NCBI RefSeq assembly: GCF_003217325.1
Contig: NZ_QJTI01000013.1
Location: 1-64,000, forward strand
DNA length: 64,000 nucleotides
Direction: 5' to 3'
DNA from: Rhodopseudomonas faecalis
Lineage (GTDB): Bacteria > Pseudomonadota > Alphaproteobacteria > Rhizobiales > Xanthobacteraceae
Shown here in pieces: positions 54,565-63,995 of this stretch (its first letter is position 1; each line of letters opens with the position of its first letter). The notes under the pieces are model-generated. The model saw only the letters and a program-made list of their open reading frames with translations, had not been told where the DNA came from and made no database searches. Made by a program: the position numbers and the translations under genes.

Positions 54565-57500
54565 ATGAACATCATGCTTCCCATCGCCGGCGAGCCCGCT
54601 GCGACGCCGCCGCTCGCCTCCAGCGCCAACCCCGCCGCAGCAATCCTGGCGGCCGCCAATCTACTCCTCCCCCATCTAGAACGCGGCGCGCGGATCGATG
54701 CCACAACCTTGCGTGCTGCGCTCGAGACGGCATTCGGCGCATCGGACACGTCCGGCGCCTGGACGTGGAAAACGGCCTATGAAGCCTGCGAGGCCGCAAC
54801 CGTCCTTTTCCTACGCAAATACGGAAAGGCTCTTTTCCGTAAATCCGCATCTCCGGCAGCGCGGCTTTCCACGTTGTCGAAAATCACCGGGCTCCTGCCG
54901 ACACATACCCGTCGCTCCGAGGAATCGCAGGCGCTTCAGCAATTCTCGACGCCGATCCCTTTGGGTCTCGCCGCGCTCACGGCCGCGTCGGTTGCGCCGA
55001 CCGACCGCGTGCTGGAACCTTCGGCCGGCACCGGCCTGCTCGCCATCCTGGCATCGACGGCCGGCGGGTCGTTGATCCTCAATGAACTGGCCGAGATCCG
55101 CGCCGATCTTCTCGCTTCTCTCTTTCCGGCCTTGACCGTCACGCGCTTCGACGCCGCGCAGATCGACGATCACCTCGATCCCGCAGCGATCCCCAGCGTC
55201 GTGCTGATGAACCCGCCGTTCTCAGCGATGGCCAATGTCTCTGGCCGCGTAGCCGACGCCGGGTTTCGCCATATCGCCTCAGCGCTGAACCGCCTTGCGC
55301 CCGGCGGCCGGCTCGTGGCGATCACCGGCGCCAATGTCGGTCCGGACCTGCCGGATTGGCGCGATGCGTTCGTCGGCCTGCAAGAGCGCGGTCGTGTCGT
55401 CTTCACCGCTGCGATCGCCGGCTCGATCTATGCCAAGCACGGCACCACGTTCCCCACCAGGCTGACCGTCATCGACAAGCTGCCCGCCGACGACCCGGCA
55501 ACCTTTCCGGCGTCGCCCGGCATGGCGCCCGATGTTGCTACGTTGCTCGGTTGGATCGAGCGCGACATACCGACTCGCTCGCCCGTCAACCTGCCGGCGA
55601 TCTCCGCACCGGTAGCAGTCGCACCCCCGAAATCCGTGCGCGGCTATACCGCCCGCGCGGCATCCTCGCGCTTGCCCGCATCGGTCGCCGCCGATCCCTC
55701 CGGTATCGCGCTCGCCTATGAAACCGTGGACTGGACGCCGGCGGAGAGCGCGCATCTGACCGACGCGATCTATGAAGAATACGGATTGCAGTCGATCCGT
55801 ATTCCCGGCGCTCAGGCGCATCCGACCAAGCTCGTCCAGTCTGCCGCGATGGCGAGCATCGCGCCGCCGAAGCCGAGCTATCGGCCGACCCTCCCGGCGA
55901 ACATTCTCCGCCTGCTATCCGATGCCCAGCTTGAGACCGTGATCTACGCCGGCGAGGCGCACGGTGACTATCTCGCCGGTTCGTGGACGGTCGACGAGAC
56001 CTTCGATGTCGTGAAGGCTGCGCCCGCCGACACGGCCGACACCGTTCGCTTCCGCCGCGGTTTCATGCTCGGCGACGGCACCGGCGCCGGAAAGGGCCGC
56101 CAGTCGGCGGGCATCATTCTCGACAATTGGCTCCAGGGCCGGCGCAAGGCGGTCTGGGTCAGCAAGTCCGACAAGCTGATCGAGGACGCACAACGCGATT
56201 GGTCCGCGCTCGGCATGGAGCGCCTGCTGGTCACGCCGCTGTCGCGCTTCCCGCAGGGCAAGCCCATCGCGCTCTCGGAAGCCGTCCTATTTGCAACCTA
56301 CGCCACGCTACGCTCCGACGACCGAGGCGAGAAGGTTTCGCGCGTCCGACAGATCGTCGAATGGTTGGGCTCCGATTTCGACGGAGTGATCATTTTCGAC
56401 GAGAGCCACGCGATGCAGAACGCCGGCGGCGGCAAGGGAGAACGGGGCGACGTCGCCGCCTCGCAGCAAGGTCGCGCTGGCCTCCGGCTTCAGCACGCCC
56501 TGCCGAATGCCCGCGTCGTCTATGTCTCGGCCACCGGCGCGACCACCGTCCATAATCTCGCCTATGCCCAGCGGCTTGGCCTCTGGGGCGGAGACGATTT
56601 CCCCTTCGCCACGCGCGCCGAATTCGTCGAGGCCATCGAGGATGGCGGTGTCGCGGCGATGGAGGTGTTGGCGCGCGACCTGCGTTCGCTCGGACTCTAC
56701 ACCGCCCGCTCGCTCTCCTACGACGGTGTGGAATATGAACTGGTCGAACACCAGCTCACCGACGAACAACGCCGCATCTACGACGCCTATGCCGGCGCCT
56801 TCGCCATCATCCATAACCACCTCGATGCGGCGATGGAGGCGGCCAACATCACGGGCTCGACCGGGACGTTGAACCGGCAGGCTAAGTCCGCCGCCCGCTC
56901 GGCCTTCGAAGCCGCGAAACAACGCTTCTTCGGGCATCTGCTGACGTCGATGAAGACGCCGACCCTGATCGGCTCGATCGAGCACGACCTGGCGGCCGGC
57001 CATGCCGCCGTTGTGCAGATCGTGTCGACCGGCGAAGCCCTAATGGAACGTCGCCTGGCCGAGATCCCGACCGAGGAATGGAACGACGTGCGCGTCGACA
57101 TCACGCCGCGCGAATATGTTCTCGATTATCTCGCCCATTCCTTCCCGGTGCAGCTCCATGAGCCGTTCACCGATGGCGAGGGTAATCTGTCGTCTCGCCC
57201 GCTCTATCGCGACGGCCGACCCGTCGAGAGCCGCGAAGCCGTCGCGCGCCGCGACGAGCTGATCGAGCGCCTTGCGTCGCTTCCACCCGTGCCGGGCGCG
57301 CTCGACCAGATCGTGCAGCGCTTCGGCACCGATATGGTCGCAGAGGTGACGGGCCGCTCGCGGCGGATTGTCCGCAAGGGCGATCGTCTGGCCGTGGAGA
57401 ACCGCGCGCCATCGGCCAACCTCGCCGAGACGGCCGCCTTCATGGACGATCTGAAGCGCATCCTCATCTTCTCGGATGCGGGCGGCACCGGCCGCAGCTA

Positions 57501-58893
57501 CCATGCAGAGCTGTCGGCGAGGAACCAGCGGCTGCGCGTGCATTACCTGCTCGAACCGGGCTGGAAAGCCGACGCGGCGATCCAGGGGCTGGGCCGCACC
57601 AACCGCACGAACCAGGCGCAGCCGCCCTTGTTCCGCCCAATCGCGACCGACGTGAAAGCGGAAAAGCGCTTCCTCAGCACGATCGCGCGCCGGCTCGATA
57701 CGCTCGGCGCTATCACGCGCGGGCAGCGCCAGACAGGCGGCCAGGGCCTATTCCGGCCGGAGGACAATCTGGAATCCTGCTACGCCCGCGACGCGCTACG
57801 CCAGCTCTATCTCCTGATCGTGCGCGGGAAGATCGAAGGCTGCTCGCTCCATCGCTTCGAAACCGCCACCGGCCTCAAGCTGATGGACGACAACGGCATC
57901 AAGGACGAACTGCCGCCGATCACGACATTCCTCAATCGGCTGCTGGCGCTCACGATCGAGCTGCAGAGCATCCTCTTCACCGCCTTCGAACAGCTTCTCG
58001 ATGCGAAGGTGTCGGGCGCGATCGCCAGCGGCGTCTACGACGTCGGCCTCGAAACCCTGACGGCGGAGAGCTTCGTCGTCACCGATCGCACGACCATCTA
58101 CACCCACCCGGCATCCGGTGCGCAGACCCGACTGCTGACCATCACCCAGCGGACCCGCAATCGTCCGCTGTCGCTCGACGACGCGCTCGGCTGGCTTGAT
58201 GATCGTGGCGCAAAGCTGCTGATGAACGAACGATCCGGGCGAGCCGCCGTGCAGATCCCGGCGCCATCGCTCATGCTCGACGACGGCGAGATCGAGCGCC
58301 GCGTTCGGCTGATCCGCCCTATGGAGCATCATCATGCTTCGCTGAAGTCGATGGCGGAAAGCCATTGGCGGGAGGCCGATCGCAGCACCTTCGCCGCAGC
58401 ATGGTCCAGCGAACTCGGCGATGTGCCCACCTTCAGCGAAAGCACCATCCACATCGTCGCGGGATTGCTGCTGCCGGTATGGAAGCGCCTGCCGAACGAG
58501 TCGACGCGGGTTTATCGGCTTCAGACCGACGATGGCGAGCGCATCATCGGTCGCCGCGTCTCCCCGGCCTGGGCCGCGAACGCCGCTTCGACCGGCACGA
58601 CCAACCTGTCGGCCGACGACGCCTATGCGGCTTTGATCGACGGGCGGACGATTCTCGACCTCGCCGAGGGACTTCAGCTCCGTCGCGTGCGCGTCATGGG
58701 CGCCAACCGCATCGAACTGTCCGGCTTCACCGAAGCGATGCGGGACCGCCTTCGCGCCTATGGCCTCTTCACCGAGATCATCTCCTGGTCGCTGCGGTTC
58801 TTCGTGCCGATCGACAGCACGGGGCCGACCGTGCTCGCCAAGCTGCTCGACACCTATCCGGTGGCGCGCATCGGCGAGCGGGAGGCCGCGTAA
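54565..58893 (+). CDS. Methyltransferase-helicase fusion of the strawberry-notch family
   Basis: 1442 residues from the ATG at 54565. An N-terminal DNA-methyltransferase-like domain has the AdoMet loop LEPSAGTGLLAI (near 150) and the catalytic NPPF motif (near 214). The second part is an SF2 helicase of strawberry-notch type with Walker A GDGTGAGKGRQ (near 502), FDESH (near 611) and the RTNRTNQAQPP motif. These proteins are a hallmark of alphaproteobacterial ICEs and plasmids and may protect incoming DNA. Both active sites look intact. The next gene overlaps the stop by one base. Confidence 0.9.
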   Translation: MNIMLPIAGEPAATPPLASSANPAAAILAAANLLLPHLERGARIDATTLRAALETAFGASDTSGAWTWKTAYEACEAATVLFLRKYGKALFRKSASPAARLSTLSKITGLLPTHTRRSEESQALQQFSTPIPLGLAALTAASVAPTDRVLEPSAGTGLLAILASTAGGSLILNELAEIRADLLASLFPALTVTRFDAAQIDDHLDPAAIPSVVLMNPPFSAMANVSGRVADAGFRHIASALNRLAPGGRLVAITGANVGPDLPDWRDAFVGLQERGRVVFTAAIAGSIYAKHGTTFPTRLTVIDKLPADDPATFPASPGMAPDVATLLGWIERDIPTRSPVNLPAISAPVAVAPPKSVRGYTARAASSRLPASVAADPSGIALAYETVDWTPAESAHLTDAIYEEYGLQSIRIPGAQAHPTKLVQSAAMASIAPPKPSYRPTLPANILRLLSDAQLETVIYAGEAHGDYLAGSWTVDETFDVVKAAPADTADTVRFRRGFMLGDGTGAGKGRQSAGIILDNWLQGRRKAVWVSKSDKLIEDAQRDWSALGMERLLVTPLSRFPQGKPIALSEAVLFATYATLRSDDRGEKVSRVRQIVEWLGSDFDGVIIFDESHAMQNAGGGKGERGDVAASQQGRAGLRLQHALPNARVVYVSATGATTVHNLAYAQRLGLWGGDDFPFATRAEFVEAIEDGGVAAMEVLARDLRSLGLYTARSLSYDGVEYELVEHQLTDEQRRIYDAYAGAFAIIHNHLDAAMEAANITGSTGTLNRQAKSAARSAFEAAKQRFFGHLLTSMKTPTLIGSIEHDLAAGHAAVVQIVSTGEALMERRLAEIPTEEWNDVRVDITPREYVLDYLAHSFPVQLHEPFTDGEGNLSSRPLYRDGRPVESREAVARRDELIERLASLPPVPGALDQIVQRFGTDMVAEVTGRSRRIVRKGDRLAVENRAPSANLAETAAFMDDLKRILIFSDAGGTGRSYHAELSARNQRLRVHYLLEPGWKADAAIQGLGRTNRTNQAQPPLFRPIATDVKAEKRFLSTIARRLDTLGAITRGQRQTGGQGLFRPEDNLESCYARDALRQLYLLIVRGKIEGCSLHRFETATGLKLMDDNGIKDELPPITTFLNRLLALTIELQSILFTAFEQLLDAKVSGAIASGVYDVGLETLTAESFVVTDRTTIYTHPASGAQTRLLTITQRTRNRPLSLDDALGWLDDRGAKLLMNERSGRAAVQIPAPSLMLDDGEIERRVRLIRPMEHHHASLKSMAESHWREADRSTFAAAWSSELGDVPTFSESTIHIVAGLLLPVWKRLPNESTRVYRLQTDDGERIIGRRVSPAWAANAASTGTTNLSADDAYAALIDGRTILDLAEGLQLRRVRVMGANRIELSGFTEAMRDRLRAYGLFTEIISWSLRFFVPIDSTGPTVLAKLLDTYPVARIGEREAA

Positions 58894-59930
58894 TGGCCCG
58901 CCACGACGCTTCCGATCTCGCATCCCGTCTCGGCCGTCAGGCCGAGGCGGTATGCAAACGCTATCTCGCTGCTGGCCGCCGACAGGGCAACTATTGGCAG
59001 GTTGGCGATGTTCGCAACACGCCGGGCAAGTCCATGTTCGTGCGCCTGAAGGACACCGCGAAAGGCCCCGCCGGCAAGTGGACGGACGCTGCGACCGGCG
59101 AGCATGGCGATCTGCTCGACGTGATCCGTGAATCGCTCGGCCTCATCGACTTCGCCGACGTTGCCGAGGAGGCCCGCCTGTTCCTCAGCATGCCGCCCGA
59201 TCCCGAACCGCAACTGAGGCAGCACGCGCGCACGCCAGCACCATCGGGGTCTGCCGAGGCCGCACGGCGGCTCGTCGCCATGTGTCAGCCGATCGGCGGG
59301 ACGCTCGTAGAGGCGTATTTACATGGACGCGGCATTACGGCTCTGCACGGATGCGGAAGCCTGCGCTTCCATTCCCGGTGCTACTATCGACCCGACGAGC
59401 ACAGCCCGACCGAGACCTGGCCGGCCATGGTCGCCGCCGTCACCGATCTCGCCGACAGGATCACCGGCGCGCATCGGACCTGGCTCGCGCCCGACGGTTC
59501 AGGCAAGGCGCCGATCGACATCCAGCGCAAGGCGATGGGCGACCTTCTTGGGCACACGGTCCGCTTCGGGCTCTCCAGCGACGTGCTGGCGGCCGGCGAA
59601 GGGATCGAAAGCGTGCTATCGGCCCGTGAGGTCATGCCCGGCATGTCGGCGGCGGCGGCACTCTCCGCGGCGCACCTCGCTGCCATCCAGTTCCACGATG
59701 CACTGCGCCGGCTCTATGTCGTCCGCGACAATGATCGCGCCGGAGACGGTGCGAGGAACACGCTGATCGAACGGGCGAACGGCGTCGGGGTCGAAGCGAT
59801 TACCCTGTCACCCATGCTCGGGGACTTCAACGAGGATCTCCGCACCTACGGTCGTGACGCGCTGATGGCGCATATCCGGGTGCAGCTCGCCCCGCAGGAC
59901 GTCGCCCGCTTCATGCTGCTGGCGGCATAG
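58893..59930 (+). CDS. Toprim-domain protein (DUF7146/primase-like)
   Basis: 345 residues; the ATG shares a base with the helicase stop (TAATG). The N-terminal half resembles the primase-associated region (RYLAAGRRQGNYWQVGDVRN, GKWTDAATGEHGDLLDVI). The C-terminal Toprim fold shows VLAAGEGIESVLSAREV (catalytic Glu) and LYVVRDNDRAGDGARNTL (the DxD acidic pair). It likely acts with the helicase in replication or conjugative DNA processing. Confidence 0.9.
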   Translation: MARHDASDLASRLGRQAEAVCKRYLAAGRRQGNYWQVGDVRNTPGKSMFVRLKDTAKGPAGKWTDAATGEHGDLLDVIRESLGLIDFADVAEEARLFLSMPPDPEPQLRQHARTPAPSGSAEAARRLVAMCQPIGGTLVEAYLHGRGITALHGCGSLRFHSRCYYRPDEHSPTETWPAMVAAVTDLADRITGAHRTWLAPDGSGKAPIDIQRKAMGDLLGHTVRFGLSSDVLAAGEGIESVLSAREVMPGMSAAAALSAAHLAAIQFHDALRRLYVVRDNDRAGDGARNTLIERANGVGVEAITLSPMLGDFNEDLRTYGRDALMAHIRVQLAPQDVARFMLLAA

Positions 59931-60062
59931 ATCGGCGGCTGAACGGCGGCGGCGCGCGGCCGCCATTATGCTCGCACGGATGCACGGTCCCTTGGAGAGG
60001 ACCGCGCCTCGGCCTTCGAGAGGGCGATCGGCCCACAAGCGGTTCGGACAGGCAATGCCTAC

Positions 60063-60216
60063 GGCCAGCTATTTTCCGGCGGCGGCCGAGGCCGCCTTTC
60101 CATCGCGAAACAAAATAGCCGGCCTCCGCCATCCTCCGCCTTGCTCCGGCCCGGCGCGCGCGCCGGGTGCAGGTCCGCTCCGCCCGTGGGCTCCGTCGCC
60201 ATGAAGGCCGCGACGG
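60063..60216 (+). promoter_or_regulatory. Structured leader B1 before the DUF2493 gene
   Basis: The 312-bp gap 59931-60242 has no gene but strong structure. GCTATTTT (60068-60075) pairs with AAAATAGC (60112-60119) around an inner GGCGGC/GCCGCC hairpin. TCCTCCGCCTTGCTCCGG and an 18-nt palindrome CCCGGCGCGCGCGCCGGG follow, then CCGTCGC/GCGACGG (60193-60199 with 60210-60216) with loop CATGAAGGCC. Elements in the same order stand before the DUF736 gene (63456-63641). Confidence 0.5.
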
Positions 60217-60242
60217 TCGCGGTCCAACCAAGGGAGCATCCC

Positions 60243-61166
60243 ATGAGCGAGCACGACGACTACGAACCCCACCACGAATCGTCACCCACCGATCACGTCC
60301 TCAACGAACTCCAGCTCCACGGCTACCGCCCCTTCGCCGACGAGCCGGACCAGCGTTTCCTGCCAGACGGCAATCAGGTCGCGGGCGCAATCGCCGACAT
60401 CTTCGACGCCCTGATCTCGACCCTGGAAGACACCCGCCTCGAACCCGACCTCGACGATCTCCTCTGGTCGACAGTCAACGTCTTCCACCGCGCCACCGAA
60501 CGGATCGCGCGCGAACTCGACGACAACGAGCAGGCGCAAAAACGCTCGCAGCGGCAGCAGGACGGCAGCGAGGTGAAGTCGGTCGAACTCGAGCGCCAGA
60601 TCGCCGAGGGCAAGACTCTCATCGAACGGCAGAACGCTTTCGAGCTGATGCGCGACCAGGCCGCCGAGCACTACGAACGCCAGATCGGCAAGCCGTGGCT
60701 CCCTCGCACCGGCTCAAAGGTCAACCATCGCAACCTCACCTCGGCGATGATCGACAGCCGCGACTTCCTGATGGCCCGCAAACGCGCCGAACAGGAAGTC
60801 CTTCTTCCGCCCGGCCCGAAGATCGTCGTCACCGGCGGACTGGACTTCAATGACCATCGGCTGATCTGGGCCAAACTCGATCAGGTCCACGAAAAGCACC
60901 CCGACATGGTGCTGATCCACGGCAAATCCCCGAAGGGCGCCGAAAAGATCGCCTCTCTCTGGGCGAAGAACCGCAATGTCCCGCAGATCGGCTTTGCACC
61001 CGACTGGACGAAGCATGGCCGCGCAGCGCCGTTCAAACGTAACGACGCAATGCTCGACATCGTGCCGAAGGGCGTGGTGCACTTCCCCGGCACGGGCATC
61101 AACGACAACCTCGCCGACAAGGCGAAGAAGCTCGGCATCCCGGTTTGGAAATTCGGCGGCGCGTGA
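60243..61166 (+). CDS. DUF2493-domain (SLOG/Rossmann-like) protein
   Basis: 307 residues from the ATG at 60243, with AAGGGAG upstream. The N-terminal ~190 residues are charged and helical. The C-terminal domain has KIVVTGGLDFNDHRLIWAKL and LIHGKSPKGAEKIASLWA, the DUF2493/YspA-like nucleotide-binding pattern of the SLOG superfamily. Proteins of this family are regular members of this ICE backbone, and a nucleotide-ligand sensor role is proposed in general. Function here is unproven. Confidence 0.88.
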   Translation: MSEHDDYEPHHESSPTDHVLNELQLHGYRPFADEPDQRFLPDGNQVAGAIADIFDALISTLEDTRLEPDLDDLLWSTVNVFHRATERIARELDDNEQAQKRSQRQQDGSEVKSVELERQIAEGKTLIERQNAFELMRDQAAEHYERQIGKPWLPRTGSKVNHRNLTSAMIDSRDFLMARKRAEQEVLLPPGPKIVVTGGLDFNDHRLIWAKLDQVHEKHPDMVLIHGKSPKGAEKIASLWAKNRNVPQIGFAPDWTKHGRAAPFKRNDAMLDIVPKGVVHFPGTGINDNLADKAKKLGIPVWKFGGA

Positions 61167-61215
61167 GCGCCGCCGCTTCACATCACGAGGCACTTTCCGA
61201 CATAGTGATCATACG

Positions 61216-62115
61216 ATGTATGATCTTGATTCGAGTGTAGAACTATTACTTCAACCCGCCGCAGCGTTGTCCAAAGGCGATGATAACATCTGGCGGCGGC
61301 ATCATTTCGTCTGGAAGCAACCAGAGACCTGGGTGCCTCAGCTTACTGCTTGGCTGCTTCCTCACTTTCGAAGAGATGGCTTCAGGCGACTAAAGCCCGG
61401 CCGCTTTCGCGACCTATGCTGGGACGATTTCGAGTGGCGCGATGTGCTTGGACGCTGCCTGCTCGCCGATATCGATTATCATACCGATCAGCTCGCGGAC
61501 GTGTTGGATCGTGCAACGCTGCGGACCTACCATGGTTGCCGAACGGATGATGCCGGCAGCTACTTCCGCGAAGGGCTTCTTGTTCACGATCGCGCTCATA
61601 TGACCGCAAGACTGCGCTCGATCGTTGAGCAGAATCAGGAACTCAACTGGTTTGCTCCGCGATTGGATGCAGCAATTGCCGAGATCGACAACACGCTCGA
61701 TATTGGCAGGCTCTATGTTGTCGCCGAAGACACGTTCCTCCTCAAACATGCTGCACATTATCTGATCTATGGCAGCGAGTGGATCGCTGCGGTCCTCGGC
61801 TCGACCGGGAGAAAAGTCCTCCTGAAATCCGGCGCTCCGACGCTTCTCGAAATCGACCTTCCGCTTCGTGTCGCAACGCCCGGCACGTTGCGGGAACTCT
61901 CTGCAAAGCTTCTCGCCGAATGGACACGAAGGGCCTGCAATCAGCCCGATTGGCACGCGCCGATCGACTTCTCGTTTTGTTTACGCACAGATATTCCACC
62001 GGACTGGATAGTCGATCATTCTCACCCGGCAGAACTCAACGACCCCCTGGAGCAACGGAGGCTGTACAAGGCTGCGGTCGCGGGCTGCGCATACTGCTCC
62101 CCGGCTCCTGAGTGA
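61216..62115 (+). CDS. Hypothetical cargo protein with ART-like HG motif
   Basis: 299 residues from the ATG at 61216. Its GC is lower than that of its neighbours. Around 101-122 it reads TLRTYHGCRTDDAGSYFREG, resembling the 'YHG-R...G' start of ADP-ribosyltransferase-like folds. The middle (RLYVVAEDTFLLKHAAHYLI) and the C terminus (IDFSFCLRTDIPPDW) are not recognised. It interrupts the ordinary backbone order between DUF2493 and DUF736 and has no structured leader, so it is likely cargo, perhaps a defence or toxin gene. Confidence 0.6.
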   Translation: MYDLDSSVELLLQPAAALSKGDDNIWRRHHFVWKQPETWVPQLTAWLLPHFRRDGFRRLKPGRFRDLCWDDFEWRDVLGRCLLADIDYHTDQLADVLDRATLRTYHGCRTDDAGSYFREGLLVHDRAHMTARLRSIVEQNQELNWFAPRLDAAIAEIDNTLDIGRLYVVAEDTFLLKHAAHYLIYGSEWIAAVLGSTGRKVLLKSGAPTLLEIDLPLRVATPGTLRELSAKLLAEWTRRACNQPDWHAPIDFSFCLRTDIPPDWIVDHSHPAELNDPLEQRRLYKAAVAGCAYCSPAPE

Positions 62116-62154
62116 GGCGAACCACCCCCGCTTCATATCGCTGATCCTTGGTCC

Positions 62155-62253
62155 GGCCGATGGCCTGACGCCATCAACCCGTAAAGGGTCGGACTACGCA
62201 TAGCGTGCCGCCGCGCCGGCTTCGCCAGCACGGTGATTGCGGCCATCGGCCGA
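62155..62253 (+). other. Long-range inverted repeat in the gap before a small ORF
   Basis: GGCCGATGGCC (62155-62165) and GGCCATCGGCC (62243-62253) are perfect complements enclosing about 77 bases with further small hairpins. It may be the leader of the 62311 gene or a remnant of a B-type leader. Nothing else was found in 62116-62310. Confidence 0.45.
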
Positions 62254-62310
62254 ACACATCGGGCGCCTGTCAGCGGGGGATGGTCCTCCGCCCCAGCAGG
62301 AGCCGGATCG

Positions 62311-62478
62311 ATGTCCTTCCCCGACGCACATGCCTTCGCCTTCAGCCTCGCCGCTACCCTGATGGTCGCCATCGTGATCTTCCGCGCCGGCGACGGCACG
62401 CTCTCAGTCGTCCCCGCCACCGAATACGATGGCGATGACGCCGAGATCGTCGGCGAAATCGACCCCTTCGCCTCATGA
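62311..62478 (+). CDS. Small membrane protein, 55 residues
   Basis: The ATG at 62311 follows AGGAG. One hydrophobic segment (FAFSLAATLMVAIVIF) is followed by an acidic tail (TEYDGDDAEIVGEIDPFAS). A hairpin terminator lies behind it. Function unknown; similar short proteins accompany this ICE block in other genomes, but I cannot name one. Confidence 0.6.
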   Translation: MSFPDAHAFAFSLAATLMVAIVIFRAGDGTLSVVPATEYDGDDAEIVGEIDPFAS

Positions 62479-62503
62479 CGAGGCGAAGATCGTGTCCGCC
62501 GAC

Positions 62504-62526
62504 GCGAAAACCTCTGCGGTTTTCGC
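62504..62526 (+). terminator. Hairpin behind the small membrane protein gene
   Basis: GCGAAAACC (62504-62512) and GGTTTTCGC (62518-62526) form a perfect 9-bp stem with a 5-nt loop. No long T run follows, so it may also be an attenuator for the next gene. Confidence 0.55.
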
Positions 62527-62620
62527 TCCCGCCGGCACTCATCTTTTGCTATGCTCTGCGTTGCGCCGCGGTGGTGGTGGAAGGCGCAGCCGTTAGAGCT
62601 TTGCTATCGGAGACACCACC

Positions 62621-63061
62621 ATGATTATTCTCGGCATTCTCGTCTGCATGGTAGCAATCGGCTTCCTTTGCTGGTTGCTCTTCACGCTCGCCGTTTTCGC
62701 GCTTCCATTCTTTGTCGGTGTGAACGCAGGCATGTGGGCCATGAGTTCCGGCGCAGGCTGGCTTGGCGCCATTCTCGTCGGTGCGCTGGCCGCAGGTTTC
62801 ACCTTCGGAGCTGGCCAGCTTTTGCTCGGAACCGTTCGCCCGCTCTGGGCGAAGCTGGCGATCGCGCTCATCTTCGTCGCTCCAGCCGTTGTTGCCGGCT
62901 ATCACGCCACCCACGGCATCGCGAAACACTTCATGCCTTCCGAGGGCTGGCAAATCGCATTCTCCATCATCGGCGCGGTTGCCGTCGGCATCGCGGCATT
63001 TCTTCGCATCGTCGGAATGGCAGGCGACGACCAATCCGGCCGAGGCCTTGCTCGGGCTTGA
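62621..63061 (+). CDS. Integral membrane protein of unknown function
   Basis: 146 residues with about four hydrophobic segments (IILGILVCMVAIGFLCWLLF at the N terminus; LAIALIFVAPAVVAGY and IAFSIIGAVAVGIAAF later). It resembles small hypothetical membrane proteins of conjugative elements. A ribosome site (GGAGA) precedes the ATG. No known domain is seen. Confidence 0.75.
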   Translation: MIILGILVCMVAIGFLCWLLFTLAVFALPFFVGVNAGMWAMSSGAGWLGAILVGALAAGFTFGAGQLLLGTVRPLWAKLAIALIFVAPAVVAGYHATHGIAKHFMPSEGWQIAFSIIGAVAVGIAAFLRIVGMAGDDQSGRGLARA

Positions 63062-63455
63062 TCGCACAGCTCGACACGGCGGATCAGACGAGGCGATTGG
63101 CACCGTCCCGTCTCAAAGGGTGTCGGCACAGTGCGGCGGTGGGCTGCATCGTCGAATAGGCCGATGACCGCAGCCATGTGGCGCTCGTAAACACCCGCAG
63201 GCCGATCGGCGCAACCCGAACGAACGGGATCGGGTGGGTCGTTTCGGGCGGAGCACAAGCGAGGAAGGCGGACGCCTGCGCCACGGACACGGAGTGAGAT
63301 CTGCGGAAACCGCGTTGCGGCCGGTTTCAGGCGAGAATGGTCGCCACATCTCCGTCTGCCATCCGTTCAGCGAGCGCTCCAAACGGCCTCTCCAATGGGC
63401 TGATCTGGCCGAAGGACGGCTGACGCCTCGACCGCCTATGCCGCAACGGCGCGTC

Positions 63456-63641
63456 TCGACTTTCTTCCCCTGCCGGCACCCACCCCATGCAGCAAGCTGC
63501 ATGGGGACCCCGGGATGGCCGTCATTCCTCGCGAGACAACAAAGTCGATCCTGTGCCGTCCTCCGCTTTGCTTCGGTCGCAAGCGATGCGTCGTCGGTCG
63601 CCTCCGGCCCACCGATCGCCATCGAGGCCGCATGGTGCGGT
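63456..63641 (+). promoter_or_regulatory. Structured leader B2 before the DUF736 gene
   Basis: Within the 607-bp gap 63062-63668, which holds no supported gene, TCGACTTT (63456-63463) pairs with AAAGTCGA (63541-63548). Inside is a perfect hairpin CCCCATGCAG/CTGCATGGGG (63483-63506). TCCTCCGCTTTGCTTCGG follows (63559-63576), then a CATCGAGGCC segment between ACCG and CGGT (63611-63641). The order matches leader B1 although the outer stem sequence differs. Confidence 0.5.
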
Positions 63642-63668
63642 CTCGGGAACGGAAAACGGAGAATTACC

Positions 63669-63995
63669 ATGGCGACCATCGGCACCTTCAAGAAGACCGG
63701 CTCGAACGAGTTCACCGGCGAAATCGTCACCCTCAGCGTCAAGGCCAAGGGCGTGCGCATCGTCCCCGACACCCGCGCCACCGGCGAAAACGCCCCCAGC
63801 CACCGGGTTCTGGTCGGCCGCGCCGAAATCGGCGCCGCCTGGTCCAAGCGCTCCAACGAGGGTCGCGACTATCTGGGCCTCAAGCTCGACGATCCGAGCT
63901 TCAACGCCCCGATCTACGCCAACCTCTTCGACGACGAGGAAGGCGACACCTTCTCCCTCATCTGGTCCCGCCCGAACAGTCGGCGGGGCGACTGA
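63669..63995 (+). CDS. DUF736-family protein
   Basis: 108 residues from the ATG at 63669, with a purine-rich GGAGAATTACC upstream. The whole protein fits DUF736 (MATIGTFKKTGSNEFTGEIV, AEIGAAWSKRSNEGRDYLG, LKLDDPSFNAPIYANLF). DUF736 proteins are hallmark small proteins of alphaproteobacterial conjugative elements, usually near traG/trb genes, so transfer genes are expected just beyond the window. Molecular function is unknown. Confidence 0.95.
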   Translation: MATIGTFKKTGSNEFTGEIVTLSVKAKGVRIVPDTRATGENAPSHRVLVGRAEIGAAWSKRSNEGRDYLGLKLDDPSFNAPIYANLFDDEEGDTFSLIWSRPNSRRGD

